DNA of 64,000 nt from CAWAPS01 sp963783945 (lineage in GTDB: Bacteria > Actinomycetota > Acidimicrobiia > Acidimicrobiales > Palsa-688). Location: assembly GCA_963783945.1 (NCBI GenBank), contig CAWAPS010000024.1:62001-126000 (forward strand). The letters run 5' to 3'. Both the position numbers and the translations under genes were made by a program. This document shows, one piece after another, positions 46,611 to 54,048 of the stretch; position 1 is the stretch's first letter, and every line of letters starts with the position of its first letter. The notes below the pieces were generated by a model, which did not search any database, was not told the DNA's origin, and worked only from the letters and a program-made list of their open reading frames with translations.

Positions 46611-47552
46611 TCAATTGGAAACCAGGGCAGGGCCGGCCTTCGGGGCCGGGCTCGGCTCGGCCATGTCCGGATCGCGGTACGTCTCGTTGCCGCGCCAAAC
46701 ATGCCCGAGGAAGCCCAGGAGCGGCGAGGCCACGATGAGGGCCATGATGGCCCAGCCCCACCAGGTCAGGGAGAGCGCCTGGTGCACCATCAAATAGCCG
46801 CCCCGGCCCGCCGGACCCGATACCAGGCCCAGCCCCGCCGACCTGACCGGGGGCGCCCCCGGGCCGCCGGTGGCTCGGAACCTGGCGGACAGGAGGCCGG
46901 TATTGCGCAGGGAGGCAGTCAGCCAGTGCGGGTGGGGCTTGTCACTGCTCGTCGAGATGATCCCGCCGCGCACGAGGGGGCGCAGCATCCACAGGGGCAC
47001 GACCGTCAGCGCAACCATCCACATCCGGTCCCACGACCGCCTCGACGCCGGAGCGATCCACGGGCGGACGACCACCCAAGCCAGCACACCGACGGCGAGC
47101 AGCGGGAGCGCTTTGAGCACCCAGCCGAGCCCCCAAACGGTGAACGCCACCTGCCCGACGATGTCGGACCGGGTGATCAGCCACGGGTCGGGCGACGGGT
47201 TGGCGATGCCTTTGGTCTGGATCATGCCATTGGGAAAAACCCGTGATATCCGGTGGGTGTAGGTCTCGGAGCGGCTGCTCGGCGGGTGGAACGTGATCAT
47301 CTCGCCGACATGCACCGCCCCGTGCGCGGGCCGGTCGGCGACCAATGAGCCGACGCACACCGTCGGGCACATGGATGGGGTCTCCATGACCACGAGCCTT
47401 CCGCCCGCCAGCTTCCAGCCCCACACCGCCGCCACGGCGAGCAGCACGACACCGAGGGCCACCAGTGAAACGGTGCCTCGACGGGCCCGGCGTCCCCTGG
47501 CCGCGGGGGCGCCGGCCGTTTGATGGGTGTCCGAGGTCAGGAGCACAGTCAT
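46611..47552 (-). CDS. signal peptidase I, ER/SipW type
   Basis: 313 residues. An N-terminal membrane anchor (VSLVALGVVLLAVAAVWGW) precedes the S26 catalytic domain: the serine in VVMETPSMCPTVCVGSLV, and THRISRVFPNGMIQTKGIAN, where His takes the place of the Lys general base, as in SipW and eukaryotic/archaeal enzymes. NPSPDPWLITRSDIVGQV is the conserved end. Further membrane segments follow, with a long C-terminal loop. ATG 47552 lies 13 bases after the LamG gene stop. The two upstream genes are its likely substrates. Confidence 0.87.
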   Translation of the reverse strand: MTVLLTSDTHQTAGAPAARGRRARRGTVSLVALGVVLLAVAAVWGWKLAGGRLVVMETPSMCPTVCVGSLVADRPAHGAVHVGEMITFHPPSSRSETYTHRISRVFPNGMIQTKGIANPSPDPWLITRSDIVGQVAFTVWGLGWVLKALPLLAVGVLAWVVVRPWIAPASRRSWDRMWMVALTVVPLWMLRPLVRGGIISTSSDKPHPHWLTASLRNTGLLSARFRATGGPGAPPVRSAGLGLVSGPAGRGGYLMVHQALSLTWWGWAIMALIVASPLLGFLGHVWRGNETYRDPDMAEPSPAPKAGPALVSN

Positions 47553-47565
47553 GCCCGAACCGGCC

Positions 47566-49644
47566 TCACAGCTCGACCGAAGCCGGCGCGTAGGCGAGCT
47601 GCGCCGTCCATGCACTGGGGGAGCGGGCGGTTCCGAAACCGATGTCAGGCAGCATGTGCAGTCCGGCGACGGTGGTTCCCGACGAGGCGGACTCGGCCAT
47701 GGTGATCTTCACTGTCGCCGGGGTGCCGGACGTCGGAGCCGTCATGGTCAGTACACCGAAGGCAGGGAGGAGGTAGGTCGAGCTCGGGCTCCCGCAGGAA
47801 CCGGAACCCGCCGGGTAGAGGCAACTGGTGGTGGACCCGACCGTCTGCTGCACCGTGACCTCCACCGTCCCGCAGATGTTCGAGGCCGAGTCCTGAAGGG
47901 GCCAGTAGGCCGACGGGGCCAGCTGGCCCACGTCCAGGGCGAGGACGGCGGCGCTGGCCGCGCCGTCCAGAGTAGAGATCTGTGCGGTGGACAGCTGCGA
48001 CGGAATGACGGCGGCCTCGGCGATCGACCCGTTGAGATAGGCGGAGGTCGGGGCGTCGCTCCAGCCCGTCTCGTAGCCCCAGCCGAGATGCCAGTAACCC
48101 GTGTAGTTGCCGGCGGAAGTGACCGAGGTGGTGGAGGCCACCTCCGTCCCGTCGATCCACAGCTGCTGGCCGGAAGAACCGATCTCGGCCACCACCATGT
48201 GCCAAGCCCCGTCGTTGTAGGCGGTCGGGGAAGTGATCTCACTCGCCGTTCCGTTCTTGACCCCCCACACCAGCTTGCCGGACTTGTCCAGCCACAAGAG
48301 GCGGTCCGAGCTCGACGGCGCGGTGGTGCCCTGGCTGCTCGTGAACCCGAGAATCGTCCCTCCCGTGGTGGCGCTGCTGTTGAACCAGGCGACGACCGAG
48401 ATTCCCTCGGGATTGGAATAGGAGTTCGTGGTCTGCACGTAACCGGTAGAGCCGTTAAGCGCTAGTGCCGAGGGAAAGCCCGCCGGCCCGCTGGAACCGA
48501 GCGTCACCCCACCCTGGGCCGTTCCCGAGTTGGCGTTGACTGACGCGTCGACCAGGGTGGTCGACGCCGCCACGCCCGGAATCGACCCCTCGTAGGGGGT
48601 GGTGCCGAGGTCGTTCAGAGGCCAGTAGTTCGTGGGGTTCAGGGCATTTACTCCAGCGCGGTAAGAAGCGAGCGTGGTGTCGCCGTACAGGTTGGACACC
48701 TGGCTGGCCGACAGCTGTGAAGGGATGACGGCCGCCTGGGCCAGCGAACCGTTGAAGTAGTAGGTGGAGGGAGTGTCGTTCCAGTTGGCCATGGACGCAT
48801 ACCCGAGGCTCCACCACCCCGTGTAGTTCTGCGCCGTGGTCGGCGTGCTCGACGAGGCCACCTTCGTGCCGTTCACATAGAGGGCGGTGCCGGAGCTGCC
48901 GATCGAGGCCACCGCGAACACCCAGTTGCCGGTGTTAACGGCAGAAGGGCTGGTCAACTGATTGATGTTGGTGGAGTACACCCCCCACACCAGCTTGCCG
49001 CTGGGATCGATCCACAGCTGGCGGTCGTGATCGGTAGGCGTGGAGGTCGTGGGGTTGGCCTGGCTGGAGAAACCCAGGAGGCCGCCCGCCGCGGTCGTGG
49101 TCTTGAACCACAGCAGGACGGAAAACCCCTCGGGGTTCGAGTCGGAGTTGGTGGTCTCGGCCCAGCCGGTCGAGCCGTCGAAGCCGGCGGCCGTGGTGCC
49201 GAGGGGACCACTCGCCCCGTAAGTGACGCCGTTGAAAGGCAGGGCGTCGTCCGACCCCGCCGGGTCGACGAACTGGGCCACGCCGCACGCGCCTGACGCC
49301 ACCAGGGCCGACGAGGCGTTGGCCGTGCCCCGGGAGGTCAGCGTGGTGCTGGCGTTGGAGGAACCGGTCGACAGGGAGCCGGCCGGCAGCGGAGACCCGG
49401 TCGAGCAGATCGACGAGTTGCTGGTGACCGCGCCGCCCGAACCACTGCCGGTGGAGTAGCAGTTGCTGGACCCTGTGGTGCCCTCGAGCTGCAACGTGCC
49501 CGACGAAAAGGATGTGCTGCCCGCTCTCAGCGCGGCGCTGAACCCGGATGCACTCGCCGGGGCGCAGAGGGCAATTCCACAGAGGAGGAGAGCCGCACCG
49601 ACGACACCCATGAATCCGAGGCCCTTCGCCAGGACCATTCTCAC
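47566..49644 (-). CDS. secreted CalY/TasA-like protein with two inserted LamG domains
   Basis: 692 residues. A SipW-type signal region (ending ASGFSAALRAGSTSFSSGTL) and about 100 residues match the neighbouring CalY-like protein, including Cys in SSNCYSTGSGSGG and SGACGVAQ. Two LamG/concanavalin-like domains follow (about 140-300 and 355-530), each with a TTNSxSNPEG and a WHLGWGY- or WWSLGYA-type block. Then the CalY pattern resumes at NICGTVEVTV, TSCLYPAGSGSCG. The six Cys of the small protein are all matched. GTG 49644 follows AGAGGAG; ATG 49638 is the alternative. Probably a surface adhesin or matrix protein. Confidence 0.85.
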   Translation of the reverse strand: MRMVLAKGLGFMGVVGAALLLCGIALCAPASASGFSAALRAGSTSFSSGTLQLEGTTGSSNCYSTGSGSGGAVTSNSSICSTGSPLPAGSLSTGSSNASTTLTSRGTANASSALVASGACGVAQFVDPAGSDDALPFNGVTYGASGPLGTTAAGFDGSTGWAETTNSDSNPEGFSVLLWFKTTTAAGGLLGFSSQANPTTSTPTDHDRQLWIDPSGKLVWGVYSTNINQLTSPSAVNTGNWVFAVASIGSSGTALYVNGTKVASSSTPTTAQNYTGWWSLGYASMANWNDTPSTYYFNGSLAQAAVIPSQLSASQVSNLYGDTTLASYRAGVNALNPTNYWPLNDLGTTPYEGSIPGVAASTTLVDASVNANSGTAQGGVTLGSSGPAGFPSALALNGSTGYVQTTNSYSNPEGISVVAWFNSSATTGGTILGFTSSQGTTAPSSSDRLLWLDKSGKLVWGVKNGTASEITSPTAYNDGAWHMVVAEIGSSGQQLWIDGTEVASTTSVTSAGNYTGYWHLGWGYETGWSDAPTSAYLNGSIAEAAVIPSQLSTAQISTLDGAASAAVLALDVGQLAPSAYWPLQDSASNICGTVEVTVQQTVGSTTSCLYPAGSGSCGSPSSTYLLPAFGVLTMTAPTSGTPATVKITMAESASSGTTVAGLHMLPDIGFGTARSPSAWTAQLAYAPASVEL

Positions 49645-49730
49645 CCGACTCCTCTCGGCTTGATCATCTTGATCGTCTTGATTGTCTTGATTGTCTTGAT
49701 GTCGGAAAGAGCGAAAGTCGTCACTGACAT
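49641..49730 (-). CDS. candidate 29-residue leader ORF with TIK repeats
   Basis: ATG 49730 opens a short frame whose stop (49643-49641) overlaps the GTG start of the LamG gene (GTGA). It encodes MSVTTFALSD followed by repeated Ile-Lys-Thr triplets, then PRGVG. The repeats come from the 9-bp DNA array, which keeps frame. A strong hairpin lies upstream. It could be a translated leader that couples ribosomes into the LamG gene, or simply an open frame over a repeat. Confidence 0.4.
   Translation of the reverse strand: MSVTTFALSDIKTIKTIKTIKMIKPRGVG
49659..49703. repeat. 9-bp tandem repeat upstream of the LamG gene
   Basis: Five units, plus strand CTTGATCAT, CTTGATCGT, CTTGATTGT, CTTGATTGT, CTTGATGTC. 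It lies 15-60 bases before the LamG gene start. Units of nine change distance but not frame. Confidence 0.85.
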
Positions 49731-49758
49731 GGCTGGAGCGCCGCCACCAACGCGCCGC

Positions 49759-49793
49759 GGGCGGCGCCCGGTCAAGAGACCGAGGCGCCGCCC
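49759..49793 (-). terminator. strong stem-loop between CalY-like and LamG genes
   Basis: GGGCGGCGCC-GGTC pairs with GACC-GGCGCCGCCC around an AAGA loop: about 15 bp with one or two mismatches, 13 bases after the CalY-like stop. No U-tract follows, so it may be an RNA-stabilising or attenuating hairpin rather than a full terminator. Confidence 0.55.
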
Positions 49794-49805
49794 CGCCCGC
49801 GATGG

Positions 49806-50510
49806 CTACTGGCTGATGCTCCAGGTGAACGGCATCGTGGCGGTCAGACCCTGGTCAGCGTTGGTCGCCGTCGGGTCAAGTTGCACTGAGACCACATAGG
49901 TGGCCGAAGCGCCGGCGGCGAGAGTCGACATCGGCACGGTAAACGTTTGCCCGGCAAGCGAGGCCAGGGTGGCGCTGCTCGACAGGCTCGGGCAGGCGGT
50001 GGCCGCCGGCTCGACGGGATAGACACACTTGTAGCCGGCGCCGGAGGTGGTGTTGGCGATGGTGACGTCCACCTTGCCGCAGAAGCCGGAGGTGTCAGAA
50101 CCGGTATAACCGCCATTATCCGAAGCGGCCGCGGCACCACAGCTACCGGTAACCAGGCTGGCGACGGAGGCGGCCTTGTTGCCGGCGTTGGTGAGGGTGA
50201 TGGTCGACGTCAGCGCCGTGCCACCCGGGACCTGATCGAGGGTGCCGGTGAGGACGTTGATGCCGCACGTCGAGTTGGTGTTGGTGGCCGTCACCGAGCC
50301 GCCCGACCCGGTGCCGGTGGAGAAGCAGGTCGTGCTGCCGCTTCCCTCTTCGAGCTGGACGGTGGCAGACGAGAACGTGTTGGTGGGGTTGGCGACCGTA
50401 GCGCTGAACCCGCCGAGGGTGAAGGCGCTGGTAAGGCCCAGGGCGGCGACCGCCCCGAAGGAGGCGACCAATCCCCTCTTATGGGAGCCGAGGCGCCGGA
50501 CGATGTTCAT
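49806..50510 (-). CDS. CalY/TasA-like secreted protein, SipW-type substrate
   Basis: 234 residues. The basic start and hydrophobic core (LVASFGAVAALGLTSAFTLG) are followed by GFSATVANPTNTFSSATV, the post-core pattern of SipW-dependent CalY/TasA proteins. The mature part is Thr/Ser/Gly-rich and beta-rich, with six Cys (FSTG, GINV, GAAA, GKVD, VYPV and PSLS contexts). Such proteins form biofilm fibres or surface metalloproteases in Bacillus. ATG 50510 has GAGAGGAA upstream. It precedes the LamG gene and the SipW-type peptidase on the same strand. Confidence 0.82.
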   Translation of the reverse strand: MNIVRRLGSHKRGLVASFGAVAALGLTSAFTLGGFSATVANPTNTFSSATVQLEEGSGSTTCFSTGTGSGGSVTATNTNSTCGINVLTGTLDQVPGGTALTSTITLTNAGNKAASVASLVTGSCGAAAASDNGGYTGSDTSGFCGKVDVTIANTTSGAGYKCVYPVEPAATACPSLSSSATLASLAGQTFTVPMSTLAAGASATYVVSVQLDPTATNADQGLTATMPFTWSISQ

Positions 50511-50630
50511 GAAATGCGTTCCTCTCTCGTCATCGAGCTGTTATCCGGGAGCTGCCTATCGGGCAGTCTGTGTCCCGGATATGACTCGGTTAAGAGACCC
50601 CTGAGATTGAGGCCGGCAGGTACGGGATTG

Positions 50631-50663
50631 CCTACGTAGGGGTACTGAGTTCTTCTCAGTACC
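50631..50663. promoter_or_regulatory. two adjacent palindromes upstream of the CalY-like gene
   Basis: CCTACGTAGG (50631-50640) is a perfect 10-bp palindrome, immediately followed by GGTACTGAG-TTCTT-CTCAGTACC (50641-50663), a perfect 9-bp stem. They lie between the PAS-LuxR stop and the CalY-like start, so they may be regulator sites, a transcript end for the regulator gene, or both. Confidence 0.5.
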
Positions 50664-50671
50664 GGATCGGG

Positions 50672-52111
50672 CTACCCCTCCGAGAGAATCTCCGGACCAC
50701 TCCGCGGCGGCGCGGACAGCAGGCTCCTGATCCGGTTGAAACGAGCGATCGCGTCCTGTTTGCTCCGAACCCCGAGCTTGCGATAAGAGGCGGCCAAGTG
50801 CGACTCGACGGTCCGTACCGACACGACCCGCCGATCGGCTATCTGCAGCGCCGTGAGACCGTCGCTCAGCAGCTCCATTACCTCGATCTCCCTCGCCGTG
50901 AACGCCGACAGCTCTTCCCGGGCCATGGCGGCGTGGCGGGCGAGCTCCTGCTGCATGGCCTTTCGTTCCGTGAAGTCCTCGATGATGTGGAGGCTGTAGA
51001 GGGCCGTGCCCTCGTCGTCGCGGATCACAGACACCGTCAGGTTCCCGAAGACGGGCTGGCCCGGTTTGGTGAACCAGGTCGTCTCGATCTGATAGCTGCG
51101 GGCGGTCCCGCCGATCAGGTCGCGGATCAACCGGACGGCTTGCTCGAGATGGTCTGGGTCCATGACCGAGTGCAGGCCGGCCCCCACCAGCTCCTCCCGC
51201 GGGTATCCGAGCAGGCGGCACCCGGCGTCGTTGGCTTCGACGACGACGTGGTCGAGGTTCACCAGGAGGATCCCGAGCGGTCCGGCCTCGAAGATCTTGC
51301 GGAAACGCTCCTCGCTTTCGCGGAGATCGTGCTCGGCTTGTTTGGACTCCGTGACATCGCGGCTGATGCTCAGGATCCCGACAATCCGTCCGTCATCCAT
51401 CTGGGGGACGGCGACCGCCTCCAGGGTGCGATACTCGCCCGACCGGGTGCGCACCCGGTTGACCCGGATCCCGCCCGACTGGTCAACGAAGGGGCGGATG
51501 CCCCGCAGGGTGTTCGACAGATCGTCGGGGTGCAGGATGTCGGTGAAGTGCCGGCCCACCCAGTCGTCCCGGCGGAAGCCGGTTATGTTCTCGAACTCCT
51601 TGTTCAGCGACGTGACGACCCCGCCGGCAGAGAGGGTGGAAACCATCAGGGGGGCGTTCTCGAGAAGGGTCTTGTAGCGTTCCTCGCTCTCGCGCCGCGC
51701 CTGCTCGGCCGCCTTGCGCTCCCCGACGTCCCTGACTGCGGCGACCGACAGCGTCCGGTCGCCAACCTCTATGGGACTCAGCTGGATGTCGACGGGAAGC
51801 AGCACGCCGTCCCGTCTCTTCAGATGGATGTCCAGACCGGCGCCCATCGGCCGCAGGTTCGGTTGGCTCTGGAACTGCCGGCGCGACTCGACGTGGCTCT
51901 CACGCCGGCTGTCGGGGACGAGCCGCTCCAGTGGCGACCCGATCAGATCCTTGCGCCGGTACCCGGACAGCTGCTCCAGGCGGGCGTTAACGAACACGAT
52001 GAGGCCCTCGGGATCGGCGACCAGCACTCCGTCGGGCAGCGCATCCGCGAGCGCGGTGAAAGTCGTTATCAGTTCGAGCGGTTCCCCCTGCAGGGGCTCG
52101 GGTTCTTCCAT
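50672..52111 (-). CDS. PAS-PAS-PAS-LuxR transcriptional regulator
   Basis: 479 residues: three PAS modules (about 15-135, 145-265 and 275-400; the starts LPDGVLVADPEGLIVFVNAR, NAPLMVSTLSAGGVVTSLNK and AGPLGILLVNLDHVVVEAND), then a LuxR-type HTH (LSAFTAREIEVMELLSDGLT to SVRTVESHLAASYRKLGVRS). No membrane segment and no kinase or receiver domain, so it looks like a one-component cytoplasmic sensor whose ligand is unknown. It lies directly upstream of the CalY-LamG-peptidase genes on the same strand and is their obvious candidate regulator. Confidence 0.88.
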   Translation of the reverse strand: MEEPEPLQGEPLELITTFTALADALPDGVLVADPEGLIVFVNARLEQLSGYRRKDLIGSPLERLVPDSRRESHVESRRQFQSQPNLRPMGAGLDIHLKRRDGVLLPVDIQLSPIEVGDRTLSVAAVRDVGERKAAEQARRESEERYKTLLENAPLMVSTLSAGGVVTSLNKEFENITGFRRDDWVGRHFTDILHPDDLSNTLRGIRPFVDQSGGIRVNRVRTRSGEYRTLEAVAVPQMDDGRIVGILSISRDVTESKQAEHDLRESEERFRKIFEAGPLGILLVNLDHVVVEANDAGCRLLGYPREELVGAGLHSVMDPDHLEQAVRLIRDLIGGTARSYQIETTWFTKPGQPVFGNLTVSVIRDDEGTALYSLHIIEDFTERKAMQQELARHAAMAREELSAFTAREIEVMELLSDGLTALQIADRRVVSVRTVESHLAASYRKLGVRSKQDAIARFNRIRSLLSAPPRSGPEILSEG

Positions 52112-52230
52112 CGGCTGTCAGCAGGTCGTGAGGAGCACGAACTTTACCGGCCGGGGCCGGGAGCGGTCATGGATGCCAGGGCGGCGCCGTGTCGGCGAAG
52201 TCCGGGGCCTCCCCTGAACCTCTCCCCCCC

Positions 52231-52280
52231 GCCCGAGGCCCGCCCGAGGCCCGCCCGAGGCCCGCCCGAGGCCCGCCCGC
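52231..52280. repeat. 11-bp tandem repeat beside element copy B
   Basis: Four exact units of GCCCGAGGCCC and a partial fifth, ending 15 bases before the 85-bp element. The 439-bp gap between the PAS-LuxR and HhH-GPD genes holds this array, the element and a second array, but no gene. Confidence 0.85.
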
Positions 52281-52294
52281 CGATTGTGAAAGAA

Positions 52295-52379
52295 ATCTCG
52301 TAGCACTTTCGTTTTCTCGGAGCACTTTCGGACGATTTCCGTGCGAATTGACACCGAGAAAGCAAGAGGTCTACGAGAA
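52295..52379. repeat. 85-bp inverted-repeat element, copy B
   Basis: Arms 52295-52320 and 52354-52379 are inverted copies around 33 bases. The left arm contains TAGCACTTTCGTTTTCTCGG. Read on this strand it aligns without gaps to the reverse complement of 13768-13852. Here it lies between divergent genes, whereas copy A lies between convergent ones. Confidence 0.75.
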
Positions 52380-52385
52380 AATGGT

Positions 52386-52444
52386 CCCGGCGCGTCTGCC
52401 AAGAGATCGACCCGGCGCGTCTGCCACGGGATCGACCCGGCGCG
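52386..52444. repeat. 25-bp direct repeat beside element copy B
   Basis: Two units beginning CCCGGCGCGTCTGCCA and ending GGGATCGA or AGAGATCGA, plus a partial third (CCCGGCGCG). Confidence 0.8.
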
Positions 52445-52537
52445 CCCGACCACCACGCCCGCCAACCCGCCTCCCCCGGCGCTCCCACCCACCCGCCGGG
52501 GCCGGACCGGCAGCCGCGGCGCGGCGGCGGCGAGCGT

Positions 52538-52543
52538 TAGGCT
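52538..52543 (+). promoter_or_regulatory. -10 box of HhH-GPD/thiS/thiE run
   Basis: TAGGCT, 7 bases before GTG 52551; leaderless-type spacing. No TPP riboswitch is visible upstream. Confidence 0.5.
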
Positions 52544-52550
52544 TCGTCCC

Positions 52551-53135
52551 GTGGCTGAGCTCCATCTCTCGGGCGACCCGGACGCCGACCGTTTGCTGTC
52601 ATCGGACCCCCTGGCCCTGCTGATCGGCATGGTGCTGGACCAGCAGGTTCCTCTCGAACGGGCGTTCAGCAGCCCACTGGAGCTGAAGCAGCGGCTCGGC
52701 GGCCGCCTCGATGCCGGCGAGATCGCCGCCATGGACCCGGACCGCCTGGCCGGTGCCTTCTCCGAGCGGCCGGCTCTGCACCGCTTTCCCGCGGCCAACG
52801 CCAAGCGGGTCCAGGAACTCTGTCGCATCGTGGTCGACGAGTACGGGGGCGACGCGGCCCGGGTGTGGACCGAGGCGGGCGACGGCACCGAGTTGTTCCG
52901 GCGGATCAAGGCCCTTCCAGGCTTCGGGGACCAGAAAGCCCACATCTTCGTCGGGCTGCTCGGCAAGCAGCTCGGGGTGCGGCCGCCGGGGTGGGAGGCT
53001 GCGGCGGGCTCGTTCGGCCAGGCCGGCACCTATCTCTCGGTCGCCGACATCGTGGATTCGGCTTCCCTCGACAAGGTGCGAACCCACAAGCAGCAGGTGA
53101 AGGCGGCGGCCAAGGCCCAGGCGGGCCGCGGCTAG
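52551..53135 (+). CDS. HhH-GPD-type base-excision repair-like protein
   Basis: 194 residues. The N-terminal LSSDPLALLIGMVLDQQVPL and the helix-hairpin-helix IKALPGFGDQKAHIFVGLLG match a small actinobacterial family of HhH-GPD proteins related to endonuclease III and AlkA, presumed DNA glycosylases without proven substrate. No iron-sulfur cysteines. GTG 52551 is leaderless-spaced; upstream frame is repeat sequence. It stops 2 bases before thiS, so it is probably co-transcribed with thiamine genes. Confidence 0.85.
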   Translation: MAELHLSGDPDADRLLSSDPLALLIGMVLDQQVPLERAFSSPLELKQRLGGRLDAGEIAAMDPDRLAGAFSERPALHRFPAANAKRVQELCRIVVDEYGGDAARVWTEAGDGTELFRRIKALPGFGDQKAHIFVGLLGKQLGVRPPGWEAAAGSFGQAGTYLSVADIVDSASLDKVRTHKQQVKAAAKAQAGRG

Positions 53136-53137
53136 CG

Positions 53138-53338
53138 GTGAAGGTGCTCGCCAACGGCGAGACGGTCACGCTCGAGGAAGGCGCCTCGCTGACCGACCTC
53201 TACAGTGCGCTCGGGGTTTCGGCCAAGTGGGTCGTGGCCGAGCTGAACGGCGAGGCGGTTGACCGGGCCGACGCACCCGGCACCGCGCTGGCCGACGGGG
53301 ACCGAGTCGAGCTGGTCCGGGCCGTCGCCGGTGGTTGA
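53138..53338 (+). CDS. thiS: sulfur carrier protein ThiS
   Basis: 66-residue ubiquitin-like protein beginning VKVLANGETVTLEEGASLTD and ending AVAGG. The C-terminal Gly-Gly is the site adenylated and thiocarboxylated before giving sulfur to ThiG. The hydrophobic core and short loops are as expected. GTG 53138 follows the HhH-GPD stop directly. Overlaps thiE by 8 bases. Confidence 0.93.
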   Translation: MKVLANGETVTLEEGASLTDLYSALGVSAKWVVAELNGEAVDRADAPGTALADGDRVELVRAVAGG

Positions 53339-53996
53339 GCGCCCCACCTCGGCCGGCCCAGGATCTCTGGCCGGCCGGCGCCTGTACCTGTGCACCCCGG
53401 ACCGGCCCGATCTCGCATCCTTTCTGGCCGCCTGCATCGACGGCGGGGTCGATGTGGTGCAGCTGCGGGACAAGGCGCTCGACGCCCGCCCGTTGATCGA
53501 CCGGGCCTCACGTGCGGTGGAGGTCTGTCGCCAACGGGGTGTCCCTTTCATCCTCAATGACCGGCCCGACCTGGCCCTCGCCTGCGGAGCCGACGGGGTC
53601 CATGTGGGCCAGGACGACGTGCCGCCGGCGATCGCCCGCCGCATTCTCGGAGCGGACGCCATCGTCGGCCTGTCCACCCACGCCCCGCCGGAATGGGACG
53701 CATCGGCCGGGGAGCCGGCGGACTACTTCTCCGCCGGACCGGTCAATCCGACACCGACCAAGCCGGGGCGGCCCGGGACCGGCCTCGAGTATCTCTCCTA
53801 CGTGGCGTCCACCGGGTGGGGGCAGGCCGCCCCGTGGTTCGTCACCGGAGGCGTGACCCCCGAGACCATCCCGGGCATGGCGGACGCCGGGGCCCGCCGG
53901 TTCGTGGTGGTGCGCTACCTGACTGGGTCCGCCGACCCGGGGGCGGCGGCGAGCCGCCTGCGTGAGGTCATCGACCGGGTGCCGCTGTCTTCATGA
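53331..53996 (+). CDS. thiE: thiamine-phosphate synthase
   Basis: Joins the thiazole and pyrimidine phosphates to thiamine phosphate; 221 residues. VDVVQLRDKALDARPLIDRA, FILNDRPDLALACGADGVHV and GPVNPTPTKPG carry the pyrophosphate- and Mg-binding residues. GTG 53331 overlaps the thiS end. Its own thiazole partner genes thiG/thiH sit about 28 kb away behind a riboswitch, while thiS-thiE have none visible. Confidence 0.93.
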   Translation: MVERPTSAGPGSLAGRRLYLCTPDRPDLASFLAACIDGGVDVVQLRDKALDARPLIDRASRAVEVCRQRGVPFILNDRPDLALACGADGVHVGQDDVPPAIARRILGADAIVGLSTHAPPEWDASAGEPADYFSAGPVNPTPTKPGRPGTGLEYLSYVASTGWGQAAPWFVTGGVTPETIPGMADAGARRFVVVRYLTGSADPGAAASRLREVIDRVPLSS

Positions 53997-54048
53997 GGGA
54001 GAGCCGCCAGAGTAGAGAGGCGCCAGAAGGGGAGAGGCGCAGCCGGCT

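Noticed and set aside
49660..49899. Plus-strand frame starting with Ile-Leu-Val repeats (membrane-like)
   Set aside because: The hydrophobic stretch is just the 9-bp repeat read on the other strand, and the rest is antisense to the CalY-like gene.
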